From the NCBI GenBank assembly GCA_003152695.1, contig PMAT01000080.1, positions 1,473 to 65,472 on the forward strand: a stretch of 64,000 nucleotides of DNA, written 5' to 3'. Below, piece by piece: positions 27,309 through 34,960 of this stretch (the stretch's first letter is position 1; every line of letters starts with the position of its first letter). The DNA comes from Acidobacteriaceae bacterium (GTDB lineage Bacteria > Acidobacteriota > Terriglobia > Terriglobales > Acidobacteriaceae). The position numbers and the translations under genes are program-made. Under the pieces are notes generated by a model. It ran no database searches. It was not told the origin of the DNA and saw only the letters and a list, made by a program, of their open reading frames with translations.

Positions 27309-27726
27309 CAATGATCTCCTGACCAAATTCCTCCACTGTCCAGTCTTGGGTCCCGCCCTGCGCCACCATCCTGTCTCCCGACAACTTTAATTGGACTATG
27401 CGATGGGTGGCGGCCGTGCCCGTGTCCCAGACAAACTGCTGAAGCCTATCGTTGTAGGAAAGGCTTGCCACACAACTCTTGTTTCGCGTCAAGGTCCCCA
27501 TTATCGATATCCCCTGGCCAGCTTCCGTAACAATCAGAACCGATGCCCCGTACTTGGCGTTGAAGTCTTTCTCGACTCGACGCAGCCAGGCGCGCAGCTC
27601 GTTATAAAACCGAAGTCCGAGTTCGCGCTTTAGCCTCTCTTCGCGGAGAAACTTCTCGTCCTCGAGCTGTTGTGGCCCAAATTTCTCTTTCGTCCGCTTG
27701 ACTAATTCATCCATCCAGTCGGCCAT
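27292..27726 (-). CDS. Hypothetical protein, 144 residues
   Basis: Not recognised. The N-terminal half is strongly charged and predicted helical (ELVKRTKEKFGPQQLEDEKFLREERLKRELGLRF). The C-terminal half alternates short hydrophobic strands (ASVLIVTEAGQGISIMG, VASLSYNDRLQQFVWDTG, RIVQLKLSGDRMVAQ) and ends with WTVEEFGQEIIDGVLS. No signal peptide or membrane segment is visible. It is probably cytoplasmic and shares a transcript with the 45-codon gene that overlaps its end. It stands alone on the minus strand between two convergent or co-directional neighbours. Confidence 0.65.
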   Translation of the reverse strand: MADWMDELVKRTKEKFGPQQLEDEKFLREERLKRELGLRFYNELRAWLRRVEKDFNAKYGASVLIVTEAGQGISIMGTLTRNKSCVASLSYNDRLQQFVWDTGTAATHRIVQLKLSGDRMVAQGGTQDWTVEEFGQEIIDGVLS

Positions 27727-27829
27727 CTAGTAATCACCCCCGGCGCGCAGATGATAGTCCTTTCACGGCGTTTTGCGCACGAATATTGAAAGGGAGGCGC
27801 TAATCGCGCCTCGTTGTTCGTCCGCAGGG

Positions 27830-28762
27830 TTACGTTCCTTGCATGTCGAACCGCTCGCCCAGCATCGGCCGGCAATCTTCAAGGTTCCAGTCAGGCGTCG
27901 CTCCGGGGCGGCTTGCGACCAGCGCGCCCACGGCATTGGCGAAGCAGCCCAGGCGGCGTGTGTCCCACCGCCGGTTCAGGCCATGGAGCAAGGCCGCAGC
28001 AAAGGCATCGCCCGCGCCGACCGAATCAGCTACTTGCACCCTGTAGCCCGGACTCTCGCTGTAGGTGCCCCGGTTGAGAATTGCGCAGCCACGCTCGCCC
28101 AAGGTCACGCAAATGGTTTCGCAGCCGTAGCGGCCGGTCCATCGCCGGCAGAGATATTCGACCGATCCCTCCTGTTCGCCTGCATTGAGCAAACCATCAA
28201 GGAACTCCGCCTCACTGTCGCTCAACTTGATGACGTCGGCGTGCGACGACAGTTGCTCGACTAGGGCCAAGCTCCAGTTGCCCTCCCGCAGGTTGACGTC
28301 GTAGAAGTGACGTGCCGAAGGCGTTGCCTGAAGCAGCTTCAGCGTTGAGTCCAGCGCTTGCGCGGACATGTGATAGAGCGTGCCAAAATAAATCCAGTCC
28401 GGCTGCAATGCGCTGATGGATCGCAGTTGGTCATTGCTGAGGGTCACAAAGTCATAGGCCGCGGGTCGCACAATTCGAAATGTGGGCTTGCCGTCACTGT
28501 CCAGCTCGACCTGCGCCGTTCCCGTGTCCCGGCCGTGGAGGACCTGCACAAACTCGGTTGAAACGTCCCATTGCCGCAGGCAATCGAGGGTCCGTCGGCC
28601 ACGATCGTCGTCGCCCACCGCGCTCACCAGAAGGGCTTTGTGGCCGAGTTTCTGGGCGTGAGCGGCAAAATTCAGGGGAGCACCGCCGAGATACTCGTGC
28701 TCGTCGATCACATCCCACAAGATCTCTCCCACAGCAACGATTCGCAATCTCCTGGCCTCCAC
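27830..28762 (-). CDS. PfkB-family carbohydrate kinase (fructokinase-like)
   Basis: Ribokinase-fold sugar kinase of 310 residues. The N-terminal signature VAVGEILWDVIDEHEYLGGAPLNFAAHAQKLG is typical of fructokinases, with GDDDRGR following. The catalytic aspartate (about 252) lies in the anion-hole motif DSVGAGDAFAAALLHGL. The start is a GTG at 28762, nine bases after the stop of a small upstream ORF (28772-28906), so translation may be coupled. Fructose is the likely substrate from the N-terminal pattern, but this is inference. Confidence 0.88.
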   Translation of the reverse strand: MEARRLRIVAVGEILWDVIDEHEYLGGAPLNFAAHAQKLGHKALLVSAVGDDDRGRRTLDCLRQWDVSTEFVQVLHGRDTGTAQVELDSDGKPTFRIVRPAAYDFVTLSNDQLRSISALQPDWIYFGTLYHMSAQALDSTLKLLQATPSARHFYDVNLREGNWSLALVEQLSSHADVIKLSDSEAEFLDGLLNAGEQEGSVEYLCRRWTGRYGCETICVTLGERGCAILNRGTYSESPGYRVQVADSVGAGDAFAAALLHGLNRRWDTRRLGCFANAVGALVASRPGATPDWNLEDCRPMLGERFDMQGT

Positions 28763-28771
28763 CGGTCCCAG

Positions 28772-28906
28772 TTATCGTATCGTGCCCAAGGGCGAAATCG
28801 GTGCAACCGACAGGAAGTTCACGGGAGGTCCAACGTCCAGCAGCTCCGCCTCAACCAACGCACTGTGATGAAAAGACTTGCCAGAATGCCGAGTTCCTGT
28901 AATCAT
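28772..28906 (-). CDS. Small 44-residue protein upstream of the fructokinase
   Basis: ATG 28906 is preceded by GAGGAGCAGGAG. The frame ends nine bases before the fructokinase start. The sequence begins MITGTRHSGKSFHHSALVEA and ends SVAPISPLGTIR. No domain is recognised. Its position suggests a coupled leader ORF or small partner protein. Confidence 0.42.
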   Translation of the reverse strand: MITGTRHSGKSFHHSALVEAELLDVGPPVNFLSVAPISPLGTIR

Positions 28907-29219
28907 CTCCTGCTCCTCTCTCGAATGGGCGAGAGAGCAGCTTTCGGTCGAACCGAAACGCGGATTTGGGTTGATGTTTCTGTCAGCAGTCGAATTTCAC
29001 GCATTGTACTGGCTCCAGGGATTGGCTCTGTCGCGGATGCATTAGTCCGCCCAGGACGATCCAGGGGGCTTTTTCCTTGCCGAAAAGCTGCGCGCTGAGC
29101 CGCAACCCTTGTTTCCCGGCGACGTTGTGACGTCTTCCGATCCCGCTCCCTCAGGGTTCTGCTCGGAACGTCCGCGCAGCAGGGGTTATTCCAAGGTCAT
29201 CAGGTGAAAGGAGTAAGTT
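28907..29219 (+). other. Long spacer and probable 5' leader of the cold shock gene
   Basis: No gene seen over 313 bases. A hairpin CTCTCTCG-aatggg-CGAGAGAG (28916-28937) lies at its left end, near the promoter region of the divergent minus-strand genes. Long structured leaders are known for cold shock mRNAs, so part of this may be a thermosensitive leader; no conserved motif was identified. Confidence 0.4.
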
Positions 29220-29423
29220 GTGAGAGAGAAAGGTACAGTCAAGTGGTTTAACGGAGCCAAAGGATACGGATTCATCCAAAGATCTACGGGCGAGGATGTC
29301 TTCGTGCATTTCTCAGCTATCCAGGAGAATGGATACCGGAGCCTGAACGAGGGCGAGACCGTGGAGTTCGACCTCACCAAGGGACCGAAGGGCTTCCAGG
29401 CCGCGAACGTGCAGCGCGTGTAA
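29220..29423 (+). CDS. Cold shock domain protein (CspA family)
   Basis: A 67-residue single OB-fold protein that binds single-stranded RNA and DNA. RNP1 (KGYGFI, about 14-19) and RNP2 (DVFVHFSAI, about 26-34) are intact, with [18 protein letters not shown] at the front and [14 protein letters not shown] at the end. It starts at GTG 29220 behind AAAGGAGT with a five-base spacer, a clear choice. It is monocistronic, ended by the terminator at 29499. Confidence 0.96.
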   Translation: MREKGTVKWFNGAKGYGFIQRSTGEDVFVHFSAIQENGYRSLNEGETVEFDLTKGPKGFQAANVQRV

Positions 29424-29498
29424 GACGTCTGCGCCACGCGGAAGCAGCTTCACATTGGCGTCGCTTTGCAGGGCTTCCGAGTGCGGCCAAAACCACCG

Positions 29499-29528
29499 AA
29501 CCCTCCCGCCAGGGAGGGTTTTCTTTTT
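29499..29528 (+). terminator. Intrinsic terminator of the cold shock gene
   Basis: A 9-bp perfect stem AACCCTCCC / GGGAGGGTT with loop GCCA, followed by TTCTTTTT. It could also serve the convergent azoreductase gene in part. Confidence 0.9.
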
Positions 29529-29552
29529 GGCGGCAAGCTGCGCAACCAAGCC

Positions 29553-30197
29553 TTAGGCTGCCAGAGCAGCCGTCGAAGGCAAGTGGGCGGCCAGCGCTGA
29601 CAGTTTCTGGACTGCATTATCCACTGATTGCTGCGCCACTTCCGCTCCAAACCCCTGCCGATCGGCGGCGATAACGGCCACCTCCTCCAAGCCCAGGAAG
29701 CGCAGCATATGCCGCAAGTAGGGAACTTGGAAGTCGGAGGATGCCAGGGCTGGCCCCTCGTCGAATACTCCGCCGCGGGAGACAATTGCCACCACCTGTT
29801 TTCCCGCCGGTAGCAGTCCCTTTGGCCCTTTGTCGCTGTAGCTGAAGGTCTTGCCCACGCGGGTCACCAGATCGAACCATGCCTTTAAGGAAGCCGGAAT
29901 CGAGAAGTTGTGCATGGGCACTCCGAGCACGATCACGTCAGCGGCCAGTAGTTCCTCGATAAGCGCATCGGAAAGCTCCAGTGCCTGTTGTTGCTCCGGC
30001 GTTCGCTGGGCTGGCGGCGTGTAGGACGCTTGAATCCAGGCTTCGCTCACGAAGGGGGGCCAGTCCACAGTCAGATCGCGCTCGATCACGCGGGTATTCG
30101 GGTGCTTCGCCTTCCACTCTTCGGCGAAGTGCCCAGTCAAGCGGCGCGAGACCGAATTGCTGCGGGGACTCGAATTGACGATAAGCATGTTGTCCAT
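29553..30197 (-). CDS. azoR: FMN-dependent NADH-azoreductase (AzoR-like quinone reductase)
   Basis: A 214-residue flavodoxin-fold enzyme that transfers two electrons from NADH to quinones or azo compounds. The FMN phosphate loop is NSSPRSNSVSRRL at about residues 8-20. VLGVPMHNFSIPASLKAWFDLVTRVGKTFSY (about 93-123) and VSRGGVF are family signatures. ATG 30197 with GAGGTG upstream is preferred over the GTG at 30206. A dyad operator lies upstream, and a marR gene follows on the promoter side of the same strand. This is the usual arrangement for a quinone- or oxidant-sensing regulator with its target. Confidence 0.92.
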   Translation of the reverse strand: MDNMLIVNSSPRSNSVSRRLTGHFAEEWKAKHPNTRVIERDLTVDWPPFVSEAWIQASYTPPAQRTPEQQQALELSDALIEELLAADVIVLGVPMHNFSIPASLKAWFDLVTRVGKTFSYSDKGPKGLLPAGKQVVAIVSRGGVFDEGPALASSDFQVPYLRHMLRFLGLEEVAVIAADRQGFGAEVAQQSVDNAVQKLSALAAHLPSTAALAA

Positions 30198-30230
30198 AAA
30201 TCGCACCTCGGGGCGACGTGCCCTAACCGC

Positions 30231-30260
30231 GTTGCAACAGCATAACTGTGTTACAACACA
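30231..30260. promoter_or_regulatory. Candidate MarR operator upstream of azoR
   Basis: The near-perfect dyad GTTGCAACA-N9-TGTTACAAC (30231-30257, one mismatch) overlaps a second perfect dyad TGTGTT-AC-AACACA (30247-30260). It sits 34 bases before the azoR start. Size and symmetry suit a MarR dimer such as the one encoded at 30419. Confidence 0.6.
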
Positions 30261-30301
30261 TAGTATTGGATGTGGCCGGGGAGAAGAAGATTCAAGTCGC
30301 C

Positions 30302-30357
30302 TGGAATTGCCATTACGTTGGAATTGTCATTACGAGCGAAGCGAGGAATCTGCTGTT
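30302..30357. repeat. 17-bp tandem duplication leading into a GTCAT-type repeat
   Basis: TGGAATTG-C/T-CATTACG occurs twice in tandem (30302-30318, 30319-30335). The second copy merges into the dispersed repeat GTCATTACGAGCGAAGCG...AGGAATCTGCTGTT (30326-30357). This is the simplest member of that family, with no extra palindromic core. Confidence 0.65.
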
Positions 30358-30418
30358 GTTTGCGCCGGCAAGCATCCCGGGAAAATAGCAGCTCCCGCAC
30401 GGCCTAAGGGCCGCTGAA

Positions 30419-30892
30419 TCATCCCGCCGAATCGGGTTCCAGAATCAGGCCGCACAGGCGGCTCAATTCGCGGTAGTCGGCGTCATTCAGCCTGCCAAGG
30501 CGGGCGCCCACGACGGCGTCAATCTGGGGCTGCATTCTGGCGAGCAGCTTCAATCCTTTGGCGGTAATGCTGGTCAGGGTTTGGCGCTGGTCCTCCTTTC
30601 CACGCGACCGTCTCACCAGGCCACGGGCCTGCAGCCGGTCCACCAGACGAGTGACATCGGGAGCGCGGTCGATCATGCGGCGGGCGATCTCGCAACGCGC
30701 GTGCCCTTGGGGATGAACGCCTCGCAGAATGCGCAACACGTTGTACTGCGGACGCGTAATGCGGTGCATTTCGCAAAGTTCATCCATCAGGTCACTCAGG
30801 GTAGTGGCTGCGACCAGCAGGCCGAGCAGTGCTTCTTGCATGGGGTCGGCAAACTGCGGCTGGCTAAGGCGCCGGCTGAGGGCTTCGTTCAT
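30419..30892 (-). CDS. MarR-family transcriptional regulator
   Basis: A 157-residue winged-helix regulator. DNA-binding region: TRPQYNVLRILRG, then ARCEIARRMIDRAPDVTRLVDRLQARGLVRRSRGKEDQRQTLTSITAKGLKLL, the MarR recognition helix and wing. There are no cysteines at the usual OhrR sensing position near the N-terminus, but one lies at DELCEMHRITR. Start 30892 has AAGAAGGG upstream; the longer frame is unconserved. It probably represses azoR through the dyad at 30231. Confidence 0.92.
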   Translation of the reverse strand: MNEALSRRLSQPQFADPMQEALLGLLVAATTLSDLMDELCEMHRITRPQYNVLRILRGVHPQGHARCEIARRMIDRAPDVTRLVDRLQARGLVRRSRGKEDQRQTLTSITAKGLKLLARMQPQIDAVVGARLGRLNDADYRELSRLCGLILEPDSAG

Positions 30893-30923
30893 CCCTTCTT
30901 TATAGCCAGAAATTGTGCGGTTG

Positions 30924-32027
30924 TCATTTCGCGGAAGGTCGCCGGAGTTCACCGCGCAAGCGCCGCAGGGCCCAGCGCGCGTGTTCCGCAACCATCCCGT
31001 CTTCATCGCGGCTCAGTTCTTCCAGTACGGGCAAGAAGCGCTCTTCACCGCTGTTGCCGAGCGCGAGCGCAACATTTCGCCGCAGGCCGTTGAAACGCGC
31101 GCGCTTCACCGGCGACCCACGGAATATTTCACGAAACTCTTCCACGCTCAAGCCAGCCAACCACCCCAGATCAGGATTTACGAATGCAACCCGAGGCTGA
31201 AGCTCCGGCGCCTTGGTTAGCGGGGCCTCACGGTTCCACGGGCAAACGTCCTGACAAATATCGCAGCCGAACACCTGCCGGCCCATGCCGGAGCGCAGCT
31301 CTTCAGGAATGGTGCCGCGTTTTTCGATGGTGAGATACGAGATGCACCGGGTCGCGTCCAGTTGATACGGAGCAGGGAAGGCGTTGGTCGGACAGGCGTC
31401 GAGGCAGCGCGTGCACGAGCCGCAGCGGTCGGGTGGAGGCAGATCGGGCGTCAGCTCCAGCGAGGTCAGCATGACGCCGAGAAAGAGCCACGACCCCAAG
31501 TGTTCATTCAGGATGCAGGTGTTCTTGCCAATCCAGCCGATCCCAGCGTACTGGGCAAAGATCCGCTCGATGACCGGACCAGTGTCCACGTAACACCAGG
31601 TACGCGGCGCTGGCATCTTTTGCCGCTCGCACATTTGCAGTAGCCCGGCTTCCAGCGCGCGTAGCTTTCCGAGTACCACCTCGTGATAATCGCGTTGCGA
31701 CCACGCGTAGCGCGAGATCCATCCCTGCGTGGTCGTGCCGGCGTGCGTGGAGTAGGGCTCGCCGGGGTTGTAATTGAGGGCGCACACTACCACCGAACGC
31801 GCCCAGGGAGCGGCGTTGGACAGCGACGCGCGCTTCAACTGGCCAGTTTCGTTGCGCGCTTCGAGGTACTTCATCTCCCCCGCGCGGCCATCGGCGATCC
31901 ATCCGGGGAAAAAGCGGTGCTCCGCGGTGTCGGCCACTCCGGCTATGCCGGCGAGATCGAAGCCAGCCTCGGTGGCGAGGTGTTTGATGTTCTTGCTGAT
32001 GACGGATAGGGGAAGCCCGCTGGGCAT
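30924..32027 (-). CDS. queG: Epoxyqueuosine reductase
   Basis: Cobalamin and 4Fe-4S enzyme for the last step of queuosine synthesis in tRNA. The 367-residue protein has YVDTGPVIERIFAQYAGIGWIGKNTCILN (about 152-180), typical of QueG. Two ferredoxin-like clusters follow: CGSCTRCLDACPTNAF (about 203-218) and CDICQDVCPWNRE (about 258-270). HEAT-like repeats close the C-terminus (ALGNSGEERFLPVLEELSRD). A TATAAT box ends nine bases before the ATG, so the mRNA may be leaderless. marR starts 31 bases downstream. Confidence 0.95.
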   Translation of the reverse strand: MPSGLPLSVISKNIKHLATEAGFDLAGIAGVADTAEHRFFPGWIADGRAGEMKYLEARNETGQLKRASLSNAAPWARSVVVCALNYNPGEPYSTHAGTTTQGWISRYAWSQRDYHEVVLGKLRALEAGLLQMCERQKMPAPRTWCYVDTGPVIERIFAQYAGIGWIGKNTCILNEHLGSWLFLGVMLTSLELTPDLPPPDRCGSCTRCLDACPTNAFPAPYQLDATRCISYLTIEKRGTIPEELRSGMGRQVFGCDICQDVCPWNREAPLTKAPELQPRVAFVNPDLGWLAGLSVEEFREIFRGSPVKRARFNGLRRNVALALGNSGEERFLPVLEELSRDEDGMVAEHARWALRRLRGELRRPSAK

Positions 32028-32053
32028 GCTCGTCTAATTATAGGGGCGCGCCT

Positions 32054-32081
32054 GCTGAATACTGACTACTGATTGCTGAAT
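32054..32081. repeat. Four-unit heptad array abutting a DUF507 stop codon
   Basis: GCTGAAT at both ends with ACTGACT and ACTGATT between, in exact 7-base register. It ends at the base before the TAA of the minus-strand DUF507 gene. Confidence 0.7.
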
Positions 32082-32357
32082 TTAGATTCCCAGCTTCTTC
32101 ACTTCTTCGTTGTAGTACTTGCGGTAGAGGATGTCCCATTCCTGGGAGCCTTCCAGGATGGTGCGGCGCTGGCTTTCGATCTTCTGCCGGGCGGCAGCGT
32201 CGATCTTGGCTTCCTGCGCCATCAGCAGTTCCAGCACGCGGCGCACTTCCAGGCGGATGCTATTGCGGTCTTCGATGAAGTCCACGTTGTCCATCTCGGC
32301 GAGGGTGTCGGCCACGGCGTGCGCCAGCTTGTTGATCTTCTCGCGGCTGAGCCTCAT
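32082..32357 (-). CDS. DUF507 family protein, second of a tandem pair
   Basis: A 91-residue, strongly charged helical protein: MRLSREKINKLAHAVADTLAE, then NSIRLEVRRVLELLMAQEAKID, and a tail WDILYRKYYNEEVKKLGI. It matches the DUF507 pattern found mainly in Acidobacteria and deltaproteobacteria. Function is unknown. Its ATG overlaps the stop of the paralogue at 32354-32632 by four bases, so the pair is coupled and may form a heterodimer. Confidence 0.88.
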   Translation of the reverse strand: MRLSREKINKLAHAVADTLAEMDNVDFIEDRNSIRLEVRRVLELLMAQEAKIDAAARQKIESQRRTILEGSQEWDILYRKYYNEEVKKLGI

Positions 32358-32632
32358 AGCACCGCCTTGTACTTTCGCACCAGCTCATTCTTGATCTTCT
32401 TAAACATCTCCTGGTAATTGGCGCCGCTGCGGTTCATTTCGTCGGCGTAAGTCTCAAGGATGATGCGGACTTCGTCGTTGATGCGGTCTTCCAGGGTCAG
32501 TTCCTCGAGCAGGGCGGCGTTGACTCGTGCGGTCACCGCGGGCTTCTCGGAGGTTTCGATGAACTCGCCCGCGATCAGCTTATTGGTGACTTCGCGCGCC
32601 AGATAGCCCACATATTCTTTGGAGAAGAGCAT
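32354..32632 (-). CDS. DUF507 family protein, first of a tandem pair
   Basis: A 92-residue helical protein, MLFSKEYVGYLAREVTNKLIA, then EELTLEDRINDEVRIILETYADEMNRSG and YQEMFKKIKNELVRKYKAVL. It is paralogous to the gene at 32082-32357, with similar length and helix order but clearly diverged. No signal peptide or membrane segment. Function unknown. Confidence 0.88.
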   Translation of the reverse strand: MLFSKEYVGYLAREVTNKLIAGEFIETSEKPAVTARVNAALLEELTLEDRINDEVRIILETYADEMNRSGANYQEMFKKIKNELVRKYKAVL

Positions 32633-32954
32633 GATTGTTGGAATCAGGTGGAGAAACAGCTAAGTTTAACACACGAATTTGTCGCGCTCGATGAGCCGGG
32701 ATGCGGCCCCATTGGAGTTATCCTTAGCGAGCTTGAGTGCGAATCCTAACAGAATACTCGCGGCCCAAGCCTGGAGAACCATTAGGCGCATCGACACGGA
32801 CCTGCACTCGGACGCCAATTTGTTGGACTCGCGAAACAATGTGATCATCGTCACAGTGTGGCGTGACCTTCGCACGAGATGATAAGACCCGGAAGCTGTT
32901 ACAAATTGAAGGTTGCTGACAACGGCGCAAGGGTACCTTAAGAGAGGCATAGCA
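32633..32954 (+). other. Promoter region of the nuo operon
   Basis: A 322-base spacer between the divergent DUF507 and nuoC genes. It holds a CRP/FNR-type dyad at 32840-32855. No convincing -35 element was found; TGATAA at about 32880 or TACAAA at about 32900 may be -10 boxes. Long open frames crossing it are antisense shadows. Confidence 0.5.
32840..32855. promoter_or_regulatory. CRP/FNR-family operator candidate upstream of nuoC
   Basis: TGTGA-TCATCG-TCACA matches the canonical TGTGA-N6-TCACA half-site arrangement of Crp-type regulators exactly. It is centred about 107 bases before the nuoC start. Confidence 0.6.
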
Positions 32955-33818
32955 GTGCCCGAAGAAACCAAAGAAACCGACCCCGTCTCTCCTGAACCAG
33001 CCTCCCCGGCGGGCGCACCTGTGGTGTCCGGTGAGGGAGCGGGATCGGGCGCCAAGGCGTCCGCCGAAACATCCCCAAGTTCTGCTGCGCCAACAGTTCC
33101 GGCACCGAGCGCGCCTGCTGCCAAGGCTGAGGCGCCGCCAGCGGCCAAGACCGCTGAACCCGTCAAGCCCGCCGCTGCGGCTACAACCGCTGCCAATCCT
33201 GCTGGGCCGGCTAAACCAGCCGCTCCTGCGACCGGCGAAAAGCCAACAGCACCCGCTGCCGCCAAGCCGGCTGCTCCGGCTGCTGCCAAGCCTGCGCCAA
33301 AGCCTGGAGGGCCCAAGCCGGAGCCTTGGGAGGCCGGTCTGGTCACGTCTTTGCGCAGCCAATACGGCTCCGGAATCAAAGAGGCCAGCACGTACGTGGG
33401 ACAGAAGTATCTGGTGGTGGACAGCTCCATCGTTTACGAGATCCTGCTGCGCATGCGCCAGGACGAGCTGTTCGACTACTGTGTGGACATCACCGCAGTG
33501 CACTATCCCAAGCGCGAGGCGCAGTTCGACATCGTTTACATCCTGTATTCCTTCCACCACAACCAGCGCGTGCGAGTGAAGACGCAGATCAAGGACGGCG
33601 AACATCTTCGCACCGCCGTGGAAATTTGGGAGACGGCCAACTGGCTGGAGCGCGAGGTCTTCGACATGTTCGGCATCGAGTTTGACGGGCATCCTGACCT
33701 GAAGCGCATTCTGCTGCCGGATGGATGGAAGGGCTACCCGTTGCGCAAGGATTACCCGATTCTGCAGCAGGACCAGGAATGGGTGCACATCAACCTGGGC
33801 ATCGAGAGTGGACAATGA
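32955..33818 (+). CDS. nuoC: NADH-quinone oxidoreductase subunit C, with long Ala/Pro-rich N-terminus
   Basis: Peripheral-arm subunit of complex I. The conserved domain occupies only the last 160 residues or so: [34 protein letters not shown], then [33 protein letters not shown] and GYPLRKDYP. The first 120 residues are a low-complexity Ala/Pro/Lys-rich stretch, not part of the family. The start is GTG 32955 with AGAGG upstream; the open frame continues further but without a better site. Its stop overlaps the nuoD start (ATGA). Confidence 0.94.
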   Translation: MPEETKETDPVSPEPASPAGAPVVSGEGAGSGAKASAETSPSSAAPTVPAPSAPAAKAEAPPAAKTAEPVKPAAAATTAANPAGPAKPAAPATGEKPTAPAAAKPAAPAAAKPAPKPGGPKPEPWEAGLVTSLRSQYGSGIKEASTYVGQKYLVVDSSIVYEILLRMRQDELFDYCVDITAVHYPKREAQFDIVYILYSFHHNQRVRVKTQIKDGEHLRTAVEIWETANWLEREVFDMFGIEFDGHPDLKRILLPDGWKGYPLRKDYPILQQDQEWVHINLGIESGQ

Positions 33819-34960
33819 GCAAACGCACCGATTATCTCGACCTCGATACCAAAGACGAAACTTTTCTTGACGCGACCGAACTCGTTCTCAACATGGGGCC
33901 GCAGCACCCGTCCACCCACGGCGTGTTGCGCGTCATCCTGAAGCTGGACGGCGAGAAAGTTCTGGGCACCGAGTGCGTCATTGGCTACCTGCATCGCGGT
34001 GTCGAGAAAATTGCCGAGAACCGCACCTACGCGATGTTCAATCCCTATGTGGATCGCATGGATTACGTCGCCGCGGTCTCCAACGGGCTCGGCTACTGCG
34101 AGGCCGTGGAGAAGCTGCTCAGCGTGGAAGCCCCGCCGCGGGCGCAATACCTTCGCGTCATCCTGACTGAGTTGTGCCGCATCGCCAGCCACCAGGTATG
34201 GCTCGGCACGCACGCCCTCGATATCGGCGCGATCACGCCGCTGTTTTACTGCTTCCGCGACCGTGAAGAGGTCCTGAAGATTTTCGAAAAGTATTGCGGC
34301 GCTCGCCTCACGACTCATGCGTTTCGTATTGGCGGCTGCATCTACGAAGCCTATGAAGGCTTCGAACAGGATTGCAAAAAGTTTTGCGACGCCTTCCTTC
34401 CCAAGCTCGACGAATACGAAGAGTTGCTGACCACCAACCGCATCTGGGTCGAGCGCACCAAGGGTGTCGGCATTCTGAATCCGGAGGATTGCATCGCGCT
34501 GGGCGTTACCGGTCCGGTGCTGCGCGCCAGCGGCGTGAAGTGGGACCTGCGCAAAGCTCAGCCGTACGAGTCGTACAAAGACTTCGACTTCGAGATTCCC
34601 ACGGGCGTGAACGGCGACACCTACGACCGGTACCTGGTGCGCATCGAGGAGATGCGCCAGGCGGTGCGCATTATTCGTCAGGCAGTGGATGGACTGCCGC
34701 AAGGTCCGATCATGGCCAAGGTGCCCAAGGTGATCAAGCCGCCGGTGGGCGAGGTTTATCACTCCATCGAAGCGCCCAAAGGCGAGCTGGGATATTTCAT
34801 CGTGAGCGACGCTTCCACGCAGCCGTATCGCGTGCGCGTGCGTCCTCCGTCGTTCGTCAATCTGCAAGCCCTCGACAAGATGGTGCGCGGCCTGCTGGTG
34901 GCCGATGTGGTTGCGGTCATCGGCACGCTCGACATCGTGCTCGGGGAGGTGGACCGCTAA
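33815..34960 (+). CDS. nuoD: NADH-quinone oxidoreductase subunit D (49 kDa)
   Basis: Quinone-site subunit of complex I, related to the large subunit of NiFe hydrogenases. The 381-residue product has [23 protein letters not shown] at about 24-46, [41 protein letters not shown], and the C-terminal [41 protein letters not shown]. The His and Tyr of the quinone pocket (HPSTHG and the first Tyr stretch) are present. It is joined to its neighbours by ATGA and TAATG overlaps. Confidence 0.97.
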   Translation: MSKRTDYLDLDTKDETFLDATELVLNMGPQHPSTHGVLRVILKLDGEKVLGTECVIGYLHRGVEKIAENRTYAMFNPYVDRMDYVAAVSNGLGYCEAVEKLLSVEAPPRAQYLRVILTELCRIASHQVWLGTHALDIGAITPLFYCFRDREEVLKIFEKYCGARLTTHAFRIGGCIYEAYEGFEQDCKKFCDAFLPKLDEYEELLTTNRIWVERTKGVGILNPEDCIALGVTGPVLRASGVKWDLRKAQPYESYKDFDFEIPTGVNGDTYDRYLVRIEEMRQAVRIIRQAVDGLPQGPIMAKVPKVIKPPVGEVYHSIEAPKGELGYFIVSDASTQPYRVRVRPPSFVNLQALDKMVRGLLVADVVAVIGTLDIVLGEVDR

